A DNA stretch of 64,000 nt from Homalodisca vitripennis (Eukaryota; Arthropoda; Insecta; Hemiptera; Cicadellidae): the NCBI RefSeq assembly GCF_021130785.1, contig NC_060207.1:195870001-195934000 (forward strand), read 5' to 3'. Shown here in pieces: positions 47,897 to 59,560 of this stretch. The notes beneath the pieces were generated by a model that did not search any database, had not been told where the DNA came from, and saw nothing but the letters and a program-made list of their open reading frames with translations. How positions within the stretch are numbered: the stretch's first letter is position 1; each line of letters opens with the position of its first letter. The position numbers and the translations under genes are program-made.

Positions 47897-50563
47897 AAGT
47901 TATGCATTTGAGCAAATGTTAAATTACATAGATCGTTTAGATTTATGTACATAATAATAAATGATTTTTGCTCAACAACCGAGAATCAGGACCAGGTGGT
48001 TGATTAAGATCCGTTAGAGAATAAAATAGTTCTAATCTATTGTAAGACATGTTCAAGCTATTCTACCTTTGGAAACATCTCTAACAAAACGAATCCTGAC
48101 TCGGCGCCAAGAAACTAAGTGAAGCTGTAAATTTGACTCTTTCTTTGTACTCAGGCTCCTTGCAATTACCTTAACTGCTAACGAAGGTACATTCCAATGG
48201 TAACAACTTGTTTTATTGTAATAGTTAAATGTGTGTAGCATCTTTTTCAATATTACATATATTAATATAACCACAAACTTCTGTTTTGTGACAATGTATT
48301 ATAACATTGAAATGCAGTTGCATGTGTCTTGCGACATTATAATAAGTGCTGGAATAACATGCGAAGCTTTTATAATTCCAATAATTTGTTTGGGACTCTA
48401 TTGAAATTACACAGACAATCCGCACTTGCATGAACTCATACGTATTTATATCTAGGTTGTTTCTTATAACGGGTTTGAAATCGTTTGTGAGAATACGGAT
48501 TATGATAAGACATGTTACTTTATAAAGTGACTTGTTTTGTGAATTTTCAGTAAAGAGTGTTTCAAAATCCGTCTGTGGTTATATTTTCGAGTTTTTATAG
48601 GTGAAACATCCGCAATGTTGTAAAAAATTAAACAAATATTTGCAAACCAGTTTTTATGGATCTAATTTTCAACATCTAGTTTTTAATAGTGGTTAAAAAC
48701 TACAAATATTACGAATTTCTATATATTAAACAGTAATAAATGAAATGTGAATTGACCAAAACTTTCTTTTTATATTTAATTTCGATATTACTCTTGGCCA
48801 TTTTGGTATATAAACATAATAACTCACAAAGAGATTTCCTGGACTAAGTTAGTAACCATTTATTTGATTTGAGATAATGCCCATAACAGCGAGTAAGAAT
48901 TGTTTTTACTTAAAATAATTTGCAACTTATATATGAACTTGTTTCTCATACCGTAATTTTTGTCACACATTTCTTTGAAGTGGACACTCTTTATTTCTTA
49001 AATCTCGCTTTCTCCAAAGGTATAACAGCAGTTAGTTGCAGTATAAATCTGCCTCAGAGAAATTCACGTGACAACTAAGTTCTTTGATAAATCTACAGTA
49101 CAATGCTTGGTGGGCTGATGAGGCACATTGTACCTAATACAGTTAATTGTAGTGAAGACTCACAGACGGGTTGGTTATAATTTGTGAGCAATCAACAATT
49201 GACTTTGTGGGGTAAAAGGAAGCATGCCTCATTCAGACTAGGCGCATTTTATTGTAATAGTTATCTATTCAAAATATAACTTTTATATTTTAATCTTCAT
49301 TATTAATCCTGTCAAAATATTATATTTTTTCCTGTTTAAGTTTTTCATTTTTAAAACTCATGGGCTTTATTTTTCTTAAGAAATTGAAAATAATATTTTA
49401 TTGCGTGCATTTAAAACTAGATCTACATTTATGAAACAAAATTCTTTAGCAATATAATTATAAACTACGTATTGGCCCTGAAACCACGTTTAAACGTGTA
49501 ACCGAATGTAAAATTACCAAGTTTTCACTATTAAATGATTATACAATACATAGATTTTTGAAAAGTTATATAATATAATGCTAATTTGAAATAAATAACT
49601 TCAGTTCCTTGAACACTCTTTGTTCTTGAGAAAATTAATGCTCAATTAAACTTTAAATGAATCTCTTATAGTCTTATAAAAATGGATAGAACCTTTCCAT
49701 GGTACTGGATATTTTATGAGTGACTATTTTACAAACTTTATTCAAATAATTTCTAGAATGCTGCAAGCTTTTATCTTCATATGACTATTTCATTCCAGTT
49801 GTGAAAACATATTTATATAGAGAAAATTAAACAATTTTATATTTTATGATATGGCAAATCTGTCAACATTGCAATGTTGTTTCATGTGTTTGTCAAACGT
49901 CATGAGAACTAATTGGATAACATGAATCCTGGTCCATTTTACGAGGAAAAGCTCACTTTAGAAACTATAAAAATTGATATTCAACAAATATTAAACAATA
50001 AATCTTCAAGTTAAGTTAACCTAAAATGCAAGTTTCATTTCACCGTTAAAAAAAGGGTACTATGTATAAAATAACTCCCTGAGACATCCAATGCAAAATA
50101 TTTGAGTTATCTTCATTCGTCATTACTTTTCAATAAATAAAACAAAATAACTTGTTCTCTGCCTCATAAATTTACTACAAAACTGCAAGTGATTGCGTTA
50201 TAAATATAAATTCCTAAATCCTTAGATAAATTTCTGAAGAATAGAAACAATAACCAATTTAATCATTAAGTGTGGGTAGTTATAATTACAATAAACCTCT
50301 TACACCAAATCTTGTACAGCCTTGTGTAGTCAGGAAAGTGATTGCAGTCAGGTATATTCGTTTGATTTATATTAAAAAAATTAGAAGGTTTCCAGAATTA
50401 ACAAGAAGGTATTTGAAATATTCCAATATTATCAAACATTCCAAACGAAATTCTACACGAACAAACCACACTAAAGTTAGCAACAGAAGACTCCTTCAAT
50501 ATTATTCCTAATCATTTCCATAGAACCGCAGGTATTCCATTGAAAGATGCAAGAGATAATTCA
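47897..50563 (-). repeat. Inverted segment of copy B
   Basis: This 2.7-kb piece lies between two inverted repeats and runs backwards relative to copy A. 48,985-49,200 and the region around 49,590-49,620 match the reverse complement of 22,360-22,570 and about 21,897-21,935. Short ORFs (48,053-48,274, 48,225-48,431, 50,272-50,511) show no recognisable features. The simplest reading is recombination between the flanking arms after the A/B duplication. Confidence 0.65.
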
Positions 50564-50715
50564 AGAGAACAGTTCGGTCCAACATTATTAAAAATAGGGT
50601 TGCCAAGCCTGACTGCTTATGAAGGTCAAATTTATAGATCTAATTATAGTTTATTGATATGCATAGGGGTGAGGTTAGTTTTCTATATAAAACAATTTGT
50701 ATTAACATCGTAATT

Positions 50716-50720
<5 letters not shown>
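50564..50720 (-). repeat. Inverted repeat, right arm, flanking the inverted segment
   Basis: Inverted partner of 47,735-47,896, ending in the (TA)n tract at 50,719-50,761. Confidence 0.85.

Positions 50721-50761
<41 letters not shown>
50719..50761. repeat. (TA)n microsatellite
   Basis: About 21 TA units between the inverted-repeat arm and the tRNA-like array. Confidence 0.95.
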
Positions 50762-50764
<3 letters not shown>

Positions 50765-50796
50765 TAAATTGTATAAGTGGCAATAGTAAAAGTAAG

Positions 50797-50867
50797 CGCT
50801 CTGTGGTGTAATGGTAGCACATTCACCCGGCAAGTGAGAGATCCGGGTTCGACTCCCGGCGGAGCAA
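50797..50867 (+). tRNA. tRNA-like gene, anticodon position GGC (copy 1)
   Basis: The 71 bases fold as a cloverleaf: D stem GTGT/GCAC, anticodon stem TTCAC/GTGAG (one wobble), T stem CCGGG/CCCGG with loop TTCGACT, and a six-pair acceptor (CGCTCTG against CGGAGCA with the first pair C-A mismatched). The anticodon loop CCGGCAA puts GGC (Ala) at positions 34-36 but has C instead of the near-universal U at 33. The D arm resembles tRNA-Gln. Both internal Pol III promoter parts are intact (A box TGGTGTAATGG, B box GGTTCGACTCC) and a T5 terminator follows at 50,872-50,876. It is transcribable in principle; the C33 and acceptor mismatch make a working tRNA-Ala doubtful, so a tRNA-derived SINE head is an alternative. 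Confidence 0.7.
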
Positions 50868-51048
50868 GTACTTTTTGTGATTCAATGTTTATTGAAATTA
50901 AATAAGGCTATTGCCACTTATACAATTTAATGTAAATAAAAGTCGTTTGACAGGTATTTGGTCTTCCGATCATATGTTAGTTTGCTTATTTAAACCCATA
51001 TGTGACAGATACGGCCAAATACAAAATAATTGAATCGGAAAAAGTAAG

Positions 51049-51119
51049 CGCTCTGTGGTGTAATGGTAGCACATTCACCCGGCAAGTGAGAGATCCGGGT
51101 TCGACTCCCGGCGGAGCAA
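51049..51119 (+). tRNA. tRNA-like gene (copy 2)
   Basis: Identical to copy 1 over the 71-base body, with the same T5 terminator five bases downstream. Its 5' flank (AATTGAATCGGAAAAAGTAAG) is shared with copy 3 but not copy 1. Confidence 0.7.
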
Positions 51120-51300
51120 GTACTTTTTGTGATTCAATGTTTATTTAAATTAAATAAGGCTATTGCCACTTATACAATTTAATGTAAATAAAAGTCGTTT
51201 GACAGGTATTTGGTCTTCCGATCATATGTTAGTTTGCTTATTTAAACCCATATGTGACAGATACGGCCAAATACAAAATAATTGAATCGGAAAAAGTAAG

Positions 51301-51371
51301 CGCTCTGTGGTGTAATGGTAGCACATTCACCCGGCAAGTGAGAGATCCGGGTTCGACTCCCGGCGGAGCAA
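51301..51371 (+). tRNA. tRNA-like gene (copy 3)
   Basis: Identical body and terminator again. Its 3' flank runs into (TA)n after GTGATTCAATATA, where the other two continue with GTTTATT. Confidence 0.7.
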
Positions 51372-51389
51372 GTACTTTTTGTGATTCAA

Positions 51390-51396
<7 letters not shown>

Positions 51397-51449
<53 letters not shown>
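51397..51449. repeat. (TA)n microsatellite
   Basis: About 26 TA units closing the tRNA-like array. Confidence 0.95.
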
Positions 51450-51450
<1 letters not shown>

Positions 51451-54400
51451 AAAGTACGAACTACCCTCTTAAAAATTAAGAAGTAACGATAAAATATAAC
51501 AAGAATGTCTTGAGTTTTTGAGACAGACAGGGAAAGACAGAAAATTTTTTCTAATTCCACGAGTGAAAGGCTTTGCTAAGCTCTGCCAATAACTTAAAAT
51601 TAGCAAGTTATTAAAGTATCAAGTCCAGAAACTGAGAATCAGTTTTGTATTTTATAAGCAACAAGTTAGTTTTCTCTCAAAATAATTGAAAAACTTTACA
51701 CGAAAATGGATTATCGCTCACTCTAGCTCTTATTGAAGTGTAATGGAATACTTATATTTAGTAGTTTATTATTTATTATCTTAGCCCTACACGCTTTGGC
51801 TCATTGTTTCTGCACTAATCAGAATTAAAAATAATTAGAGCAATAGAATGTCTTTAAGACAAAATACCATACATTACATGGTTAAAACTCAGTTAGTGTA
51901 TTTTAGATATTTGCCCTCTACAACAATCCATCTCCTCGCAGCATACATCAATGTCAGTGGCACCTTTCTGTTCCTGAGAATATCTAAACAGTTTTTGTTT
52001 CCTTCGATGCAGCCAGCGCAATTAGCTTTTGTTTGAAAAGAAAATATTTGATTTAATACTGTTTACTAGTTATTGTCTTGAATGTTTTATTAACGGTCTG
52101 AGATATAAATATGGCAATTTATTTGTAATTCGTTCTAAAGTAAAATCCACATTGATAAACATTGAGACATCAATTAATTAATATAATTAAACGGTAATTA
52201 TTATTAACTGCACTTACATGCAATTTTATTTATTTACTTAATTAAATTCTTAAGTGTTTATAATTATTATAATGAAGATTCTTGTAGAATACATGCTAAG
52301 GATAAACATTTTTTGTCAGTGTTATTTCAAAATATAATTTTTTAATTTTGACTTTTGAAGAATCAACTAATACATATAGGAAATTTAAAAGTAACGGATC
52401 TTTTCAGAAATAGTAACATATAGTATAATCAGCTAATAAATCCTATAAATATAAGTTTTCGTCTTAGAGTCAGGCATAATATAAAAAAAAACATATTGCC
52501 TCAATTTATTAGATTTTAGTAAACGTATTCATCAGACAAGAACTGATGAAGGATTTAAAAATACAATTTGAAGTGTTTGCTTGAAACTGCTGTTCAGATT
52601 TTGAACGCAATTTTTCACTACTTTTCAATGTTTCGTATTGTTTTAAGAACAGCAGAAAATTGCATATACAAAATCTCTGACGATTTAAATCCACCAATAT
52701 ATAAGTCATCATTTGTTACCTTTCAATTTTATTTGTACTGAGTGCCAGTGAATTTTTATATATTTATGGATGAGAAAACTTTCAAGCATATCAACAAAAT
52801 TGAAGAAACATGATCCGAACCTTCATGAGTTTGAACTTCACAATGCAATATAAGTTAGAACTGTCATAAAAAAAAAACAAAATAAATTACAGCACTTAAA
52901 GCAACCAGTCCAGATTACATTTGATTCGTGATAGAAGATGCAGTGGTAGATCTTTCTATCATAAAGTAAATGTTACTAGGTGATGTTTTCTGCTAATTTG
53001 CATTGTATCAGCATACAATCCAGCATTTCGTGAAATCAATAGAGAAATTTTGCATAAACAAAAAATTATCGTCAGCCACCATTGTTTAGTTGAGGGTCAA
53101 AACTTGAGGATATAAAAAGACAAAATACAGGAAACCTGTAGTTTTTAGGGACTGTACTCTTTGTATATTAATCTTTTTTGAGACATTTTTTTCTATTTAC
53201 ACAATTTTAATAGATTTTAAACATTACGTTTTAGATGATTTATTAAAATAAACGTGAGGCGAAATAAAGGCAAATATAAAATAATAAATATATAAAAGCT
53301 TATTTTCAAGTTTCCTCCTAACGAAACATTAAAATCCACATGTTTAGTACACCAATCAACATCTTGTGGCAATGATTGGACTTGGTATGGTACATTGTAC
53401 AAACACAAGTAGACCGACTACTACTGAATCGATATTTTGGTCATTGACATACTTTATATTGTGATGCACTCAAGTAGACGCACTTCAACAACGCACTTCG
53501 GAGGAGATGTATCTTTGTCCCATGGATAATGATTTGATTGGATACGCCGTGTGCAATTCATCTTTCAGTTCATACTGTAAGGATAAAGAATGTATGGTTT
53601 GTTCTTTTTATGTATCTGGCATTCACATAATTGTTTTCAAGCAAATGAAGTAGATCAGTTTGCTGGGACGGATGTCGGAGCATTTAACGTACAGCAGCTG
53701 TTCTTTGAGAGCTTAACGAACCGAGAGCGAACACTTAATGTTGTTTACTCCTCCGTTGTTTGCTCCTCCACTATCATCAACGTGTTTGGCCAAACTGAAA
53801 ACTTGCAAGTTGTGTATCAGTCTAGTTTAGTCTGTATAGTCTTTTCGAATAAACTTTGACTGCTACTCTTTGGAAGGGATATCTACTTCAAGAGAAAGTG
53901 GAATATTTATATATTGTTAGTTTATAACACTGATTATCTAACAACCAAAGGACACTTGACTGTAAGATATGACAAAATAAATTATTTCCTCGAGCTAAAT
54001 TATCTAGCATTATAAATAAAACAAGCTGGATAACTATTTCCACTCACTCTTGTAGATAATTCATTTCTCACAAGTAAAGTTTATTTTAGATAGTATTATC
54101 AGTTCCAACACAAATTAAACTAAAATTATATAAATATTAGCGGTAATGCAGGCTATACAGGCTTTTTATATAACATGTACAAGACTACATGAGGGTGAAC
54201 GTACAGTGACTCGAAACCTAATTCCTTAATTTGCTTGTAGGTGGTCTGAAAGCGTACAGACCATCACTACTCTACATCCCCGATTGCCCCATGTGTAATC
54301 TCGCTCCTGTTGCAGAATTATTGAACAATCTCTAATATATAAGGGAAAAAATACTTTAAACACCAACACAATACTGACCTCATTTAATATCAACAATACT

Positions 54401-55053
54401 CACAAGATGAACAGATTAACTTGGAATGTCGTATTAAATGTCATAAATGTAAAATAAAAAAATTTTTTTTTTCAATGAAAAGTACAATTACCGCATTGTG
54501 ATTACGGGGAATGGTAGTATATTTTTTATAGCACGTAAAATGAAGAACACTAATAAAAAAGTAATCCAGCAGTAAATTCTTTGATTAATTCTAAATATAG
54601 TATGAAACACTGGAAATTATCTTTTAAAATTTTTAAAAAACTAGAATTTATACGGCGCATAACCTAAAATAAACTCCTACCCCTTTTATCAATCTGTAAA
54701 AGTAAATAAGCGAACTTTTTAGACATTTATTCTCAAAATATCTTACAACCAGACGGATTTACCCAACTGCAGGATTCTCCACTGCATAATACGGTAGCCA
54801 ATAGCTTGGCGCAAGATAAATTACCTCGTAGGAAATTTAATTTGTAGCGATAATTAAAAAAAATAAATAATCTTTAGAAATAAAACTGCACATGACCTTT
54901 TTAGATATCGTAGAAAGACACCTAAAACATAAACTAGTACAGAAACAGTTCCAGAGTTCTTTATTTAAGTAGGCCTCAGTTCGAGAAATTTTAAATAAAA
55001 ATTATATATTCAATCTAACAGAACTAACCTGCAAGCAGAGTATTCCATATATG

Positions 55054-55055
<2 letters not shown>
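51450..55055. other. AT-rich unique DNA, no supportable gene
   Basis: No counterpart in copy A that I can see. A GC-richer patch at 53,440-53,860 contains an 89-codon ORF (53,590-53,859, hydrophobic N terminus) without recognisable domains; it may be an LTR or other repeat fragment. An A/T homopolymer patch lies at 54,455-54,475. Confidence 0.35.

Positions 55056-55100
<45 letters not shown>
55056..55100. repeat. (TA)n microsatellite
   Basis: About 22 TA units. Confidence 0.95.
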
Positions 55101-55101
<1 letters not shown>

Positions 55102-58100
55102 GTATTGTCATTAAATACTGAAATAATGCTATTGATTAAAATTGATAAACTCCTATGTTTAGATACGCTCAACGTATTGAATTCTTTAGCCTACAGGTTT
55201 CCATCAAAATGTTTATAAGGACACCTTGAACACAGCTCATATATGTATCAGTGGCAATAAAGAACAAAATTCTCAGGTATAATTTAGAATAAACGTCCAA
55301 ATATTTGATGACATAGTACTCCCTATTTAGATTTAACTCCCTTTCTATATTTGTACAGTGCTAACTTAAGTGATATTTTAACCTATTTTTCATACCTGAA
55401 TATCATACATGATCACCTGTGCATATTATCTTGAAACATTATATGAGAAAAATGCTTCCGGTTAATGAAAGTTGTATAGACGGCTTAAGACTTTAAAGAT
55501 ATATTCATTCGTTTGAATAGAATCAACAGCATTGATAAAAGGGAATACAGGATTCCAAACTTTGTAATAAAATTCAACCTGTCGTTTAAAATGAAATATT
55601 CACGTTACGGTAATTTTTTTCCTATTAAGACACAAAATTTTCTAAACTAATTGACGTATTTGACAAAGAGTTGAATGAAATTAAGAATAGGGTAACGCCT
55701 GTTCATCTGAATAATTTTTTATACCACTATCATGATAGCAGTTAACCTTATCGTAGCTTGTAAGGATTATAGTAATGCTTTCCAGTTATTACTGGAATGG
55801 AACTATATGAAAGGTAAACCTATCATTAAGAGGATACAATTTTTTTGCTGGAATTTCAGTATAAACATCAAATATATTAATATGTGCTAAACTATATATT
55901 TCTTGTAAATTAAATAAAAACATGTTGGTGGATGAAATTCGATATAGATGTTTACGGGAAAAACTATCAATACAGTTTAAGTAAGATTTATACGTTATTT
56001 TCTGTATGTAAATAAGAATATTGATTTTTAAATAAGGTTAGTATGATGTATATGCTTCCATTAAATAAAAAAAAAAACAGTAATCCTGGAAATTTGTTAT
56101 TTATATTTTAATATGGAAAACATATCTAATTAAATATTACTCCATATAAATCAAAGTTTACTAGAGGAAGTAAATTTCATTGGCACTGATCGTTATCATT
56201 TGACCATATACTCGTTGAAAAAAGGTGCTTTTTAATTCATTGTTCCCAAAATCTCATTAAAAACCAGTTCTATGTTCTAAAATGTTCTTATAATTGAAAT
56301 TTTCCTACCTTAGTAACTGCTATACATAATATTATTTTTTTAACCATTTGAAAAAAGTGTTAAAATTGGTGGCGAAATAGTGTGCTCCGAAAATGATTAT
56401 TCTATTTATTACCTCGAATGAACAATGCAGCATACGTCACTAAACAAAATAACGAGTGCATAAATTTACTTCCCATTTTGTTTTCAGCTGTAAGACCTTG
56501 GGATTATTAGTCTTATTTCATATATACGTACTTATTTGGTTTTGCTAACAAATAACTTCATACAATAGCACAAGTTCTGAGTTAAACATTGTCAAATAGG
56601 TAAAAGAAGTTTTAAACCAATAATATAACTAGTATTTTTAATTAGGTTTTTAGTACGGTAGTTAATAATTCAGTACATGTCAAATATCATGTCAGTTGAT
56701 ATAATGGTTTTATGTAGGTTATCCTTTTTTAAATATAAAAGCATATACTGTAATCTTTTCAAAGTATATCATGTAATAAAGTAAAATCCCAAACAATTAT
56801 TTTTTTAGTACACAATGGTATCGTTAGTAATCTGTACAGTACTATAAACATTTTTTGAATTGACTTAAATTGTTAAAGTTATTTTATAAATTATTGATAT
56901 TTTGGAACATAATTTCCTAAATTGACTGATCGTTTGCAAAGCATAACGCTAGTTGGGATAGAAATGTTTAATTTATATCTCTCTGTCTGATTTAGTTCCG
57001 GTTTATTTATATAAAAGAGGGGTTTGAATACTCATGAGGCCCCGAGAGGTGCACTGTCATGTGGTTGCTTCTATTGAAATATTGTTATATTTGGTAAGAT
57101 TTATGTGACATTCAACACAACACGTAACATTTTGAAAAGGTATGATTTATGGTTTGCACATATGACTGACCTATAAACCGAACGAGTTGACTTCAAATTT
57201 TGAACAAATCATCATGAATAAACAGGCAGCACTGAATTCTTTGCATATCAGTCCATGGGATTTTGCTAACTGTTAGAAAATATATTAGATAACCATGATG
57301 GAAAAAGAAATTTGCAGAACAAGTAAATTTGTAAACAAGCTGATTATGATTATATAAGTCGTAACGTTTTAACAAGTGTACTGTAGATTACTCATATGGT
57401 AGAAACAAAAAATAATACTATGGACATTAAACCATAACAACAAGTGATGATTTCATTCCAACGTACTTTTGCGTTTGACTACCCTCCCTACCTCATTAGA
57501 AAATTTATTTCGTAAAACCTGCTATAAAACCTAACTCTATAAAAATGTGAATGCATCATGGAGGAAAGTATTTCTAAAAAGGTTTAATCTGTATACATAT
57601 TATTCATAGCTCGAAGCATAAAGATAGTTTGAAGTAAAAAAGCAACTAAGTATAATATGTAAATGTTTGTGATGACTTTCGATAAAATTTTGTATTTTAA
57701 TTATTAGATTTAATATACCTTTAAGCCTTAATACAAGTGTATTAAACATATGAAATAAAATAATCGAATTTTACCTTCAACTAGTTCAATTACCAATTGA
57801 ATGAAGGGGCACAAATTCAATGAATGAGAATTTACGTTTTTGTTTTCAAGCAATGTGGAAAAATACTACTTGGAAAAATACCTTTAATCTATTGGGTCCA
57901 GATTAAAGGAATTTTCTCATTAATTTCACTGATTTCAGTGATAATATGGGTTATCTTAACAAATTACACGTAGTTCTCCATGTGTACATACCTTTGGAGA
58001 GTACATAAGTTATTAGTCTTACCAATTACATGAATAATAGTAGTTTGATGTTATTTATATTGTAATATTGGCTTTTGATGTCTTGGCGCTATTCATTGAT

Positions 58101-58700
58101 CCCTAATGTACATCTTTCCGTTTTATTTTTCAAGTTAGTTGAAGAATACTTGGATATCTGAGATAAACTAAATAATTATGAAATTTATTCCTCATTAAAT
58201 GATGATTAATAAACGATTAGCTTAAGTGATTATTACAGTAAACGATGTTCTCTGTTGCGCTTATTTAGGGATCACAAACCTTTACCCCTAATTCCAAAGT
58301 TAAAGGCAATACATTTTAAACCTCTACCCCAATACATACAAGTGAATGTAAGCATAATATAAATTCAAAACTGTTTAAACTTAATTTTTTTTAGTTGTAT
58401 TAGACCTTATGAGTATAAGGAGATAGGGATATTATAATAACAATCATACAGGATATCCTATTTATAATGAAGTGATTTCTATAAAAAATGTATTCATAGT
58501 GTAAATTTTCTCAGGTTGAGGCGAATAGAATTAAAAATGCATGCATTTGTATGAAAATATTCTAATGAATCAATCTTATTACCGGCATTGAATTATGCTA
58601 TATATATAACCCATATAAACAGTAGAAGCACGGTGTCCGTACAAAAGAGTTAAATGGTGTCCCATTCTGAAGCCATTATATTATTACACATCAATGGAAT
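55101..58700. other. AT-rich unique DNA, no supportable gene
   Basis: Only short chance ORFs such as 57,193-57,375. No RNA gene, transposon end or duplication partner seen. Confidence 0.35.
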
Positions 58701-58717
58701 CCAATTCAGGTAGGTAC

Positions 58718-58906
58718 ATAACTATAACTAGGCTATATTCACATTATCCTACAGAACAGTGAAAGCAAAATGGTAGCTACTAGGAAATGAAACGAATAAA
58801 TTAGACTGTGCATGTATATAACTAGGCTATATTTACATTATACTACAGAACAGTGAAAGCAAAATGGTAGCTACTAGGAAACAAAACGAATAAATTGGAC
58901 TGTACA
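58718..58906. repeat. Tandem duplication, unit about 97 bp
   Basis: ATAACTAGGCTATATTCACA ... ACGAATAAATTAGACTGT (from about 58,720) repeats from about 58,817 with only a few differences. ACAGAACAGTGAAAGCAAAA and ATGGTAGCTACTAGGAAA are identical in both. Confidence 0.9.
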
Positions 58907-59224
58907 TAAAAAGTACCCCCCATTACGAAAACATAATATTACACCTGTAAAAAATGCTTTTAAAAGGTCACACGTTGTTGCACATATATTAAGGTATTCG
59001 TAAATAAATAAGTCTATGTTTATAGTAAAATTAGAGGTTACACTCGTTATAGGTTCAATGTATGCTTAATCAACTCGCACACTCCTTATCAATTTTCTCT
59101 CTAATAATTTCTCATGAATTAAACTTGAAACATTAAATTAAAACCACATATACTCCTTTATTTGGCTGAATAAACGTTTACATAGGAAATAACTATTATA
59201 AAACTTTTAACATAGAAAGTAACA

Positions 59225-59560
59225 CTTGGGCGCTCGGCCTTAGTGTAACGTAAACGCCAGAAAGTAAGCTAACAGTGTTTACAAGAGCATAAACGAGCTC
59301 CGCCCAGTCAAAGATGATAAGACACGGCTTCTTGTTGAGTTTACATTATATCAAACGTTGTTAATGTTGACACCGTCCATAAATATTATCTGCCAACCTA
59401 ATCACTTATAAAGTAGCTGAGTACACTTATACACTGCAGTGTTGCCCACAGAAAGTAAGCTAACAGTAATTTAAAGTGCATAACGAGCTCCGGCCAGCCA
59501 GAAATTATAAGAAAAGTCTTCTTGTTGATTTTACAAATTAATCAAACGTTCTTAATGAAA
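59225..59560. repeat. Diverged tandem duplication, unit about 200 bp
   Basis: AGAAAGTAAGCTAACAGT occurs at about 59,261 and 59,451. Each is followed by GCATAA(A)CGAGCTCCG(C/G)CCAG, CTTCTTGTTGA(G/T)TTTACA and ATCAAACGTT(G/C)TTAATG. Confidence 0.85.

Larger units (their letters stand above)
50761..51385 (+). repeat. Tandem array of tRNA-like genes, exact 252-bp period
   Basis: Three tRNA-like genes start at 50,797, 51,049 and 51,301, exactly 252 bases apart. The spacers of units 1 and 2 are almost identical (one visible difference, TTTATTGAAATT against TTTATTTAAATT). The array is bounded by (TA)n on both sides. A perfect 26-bp inverted repeat, beginning ACATTAAATTGTATAAG at 50,761-50,786 and returning at 50,908-50,933, encloses the first gene. 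A related fragment occurs at 47,485-47,532, so the unit is part of a dispersed family. Not seen in copy A. Confidence 0.85.

Noticed and set aside
53590..53859. 89-codon ORF with a hydrophobic start resembling a secreted peptide
   Set aside because: No cysteine pattern, no splice context and no duplicate copy; the local composition fits a repeat fragment better.
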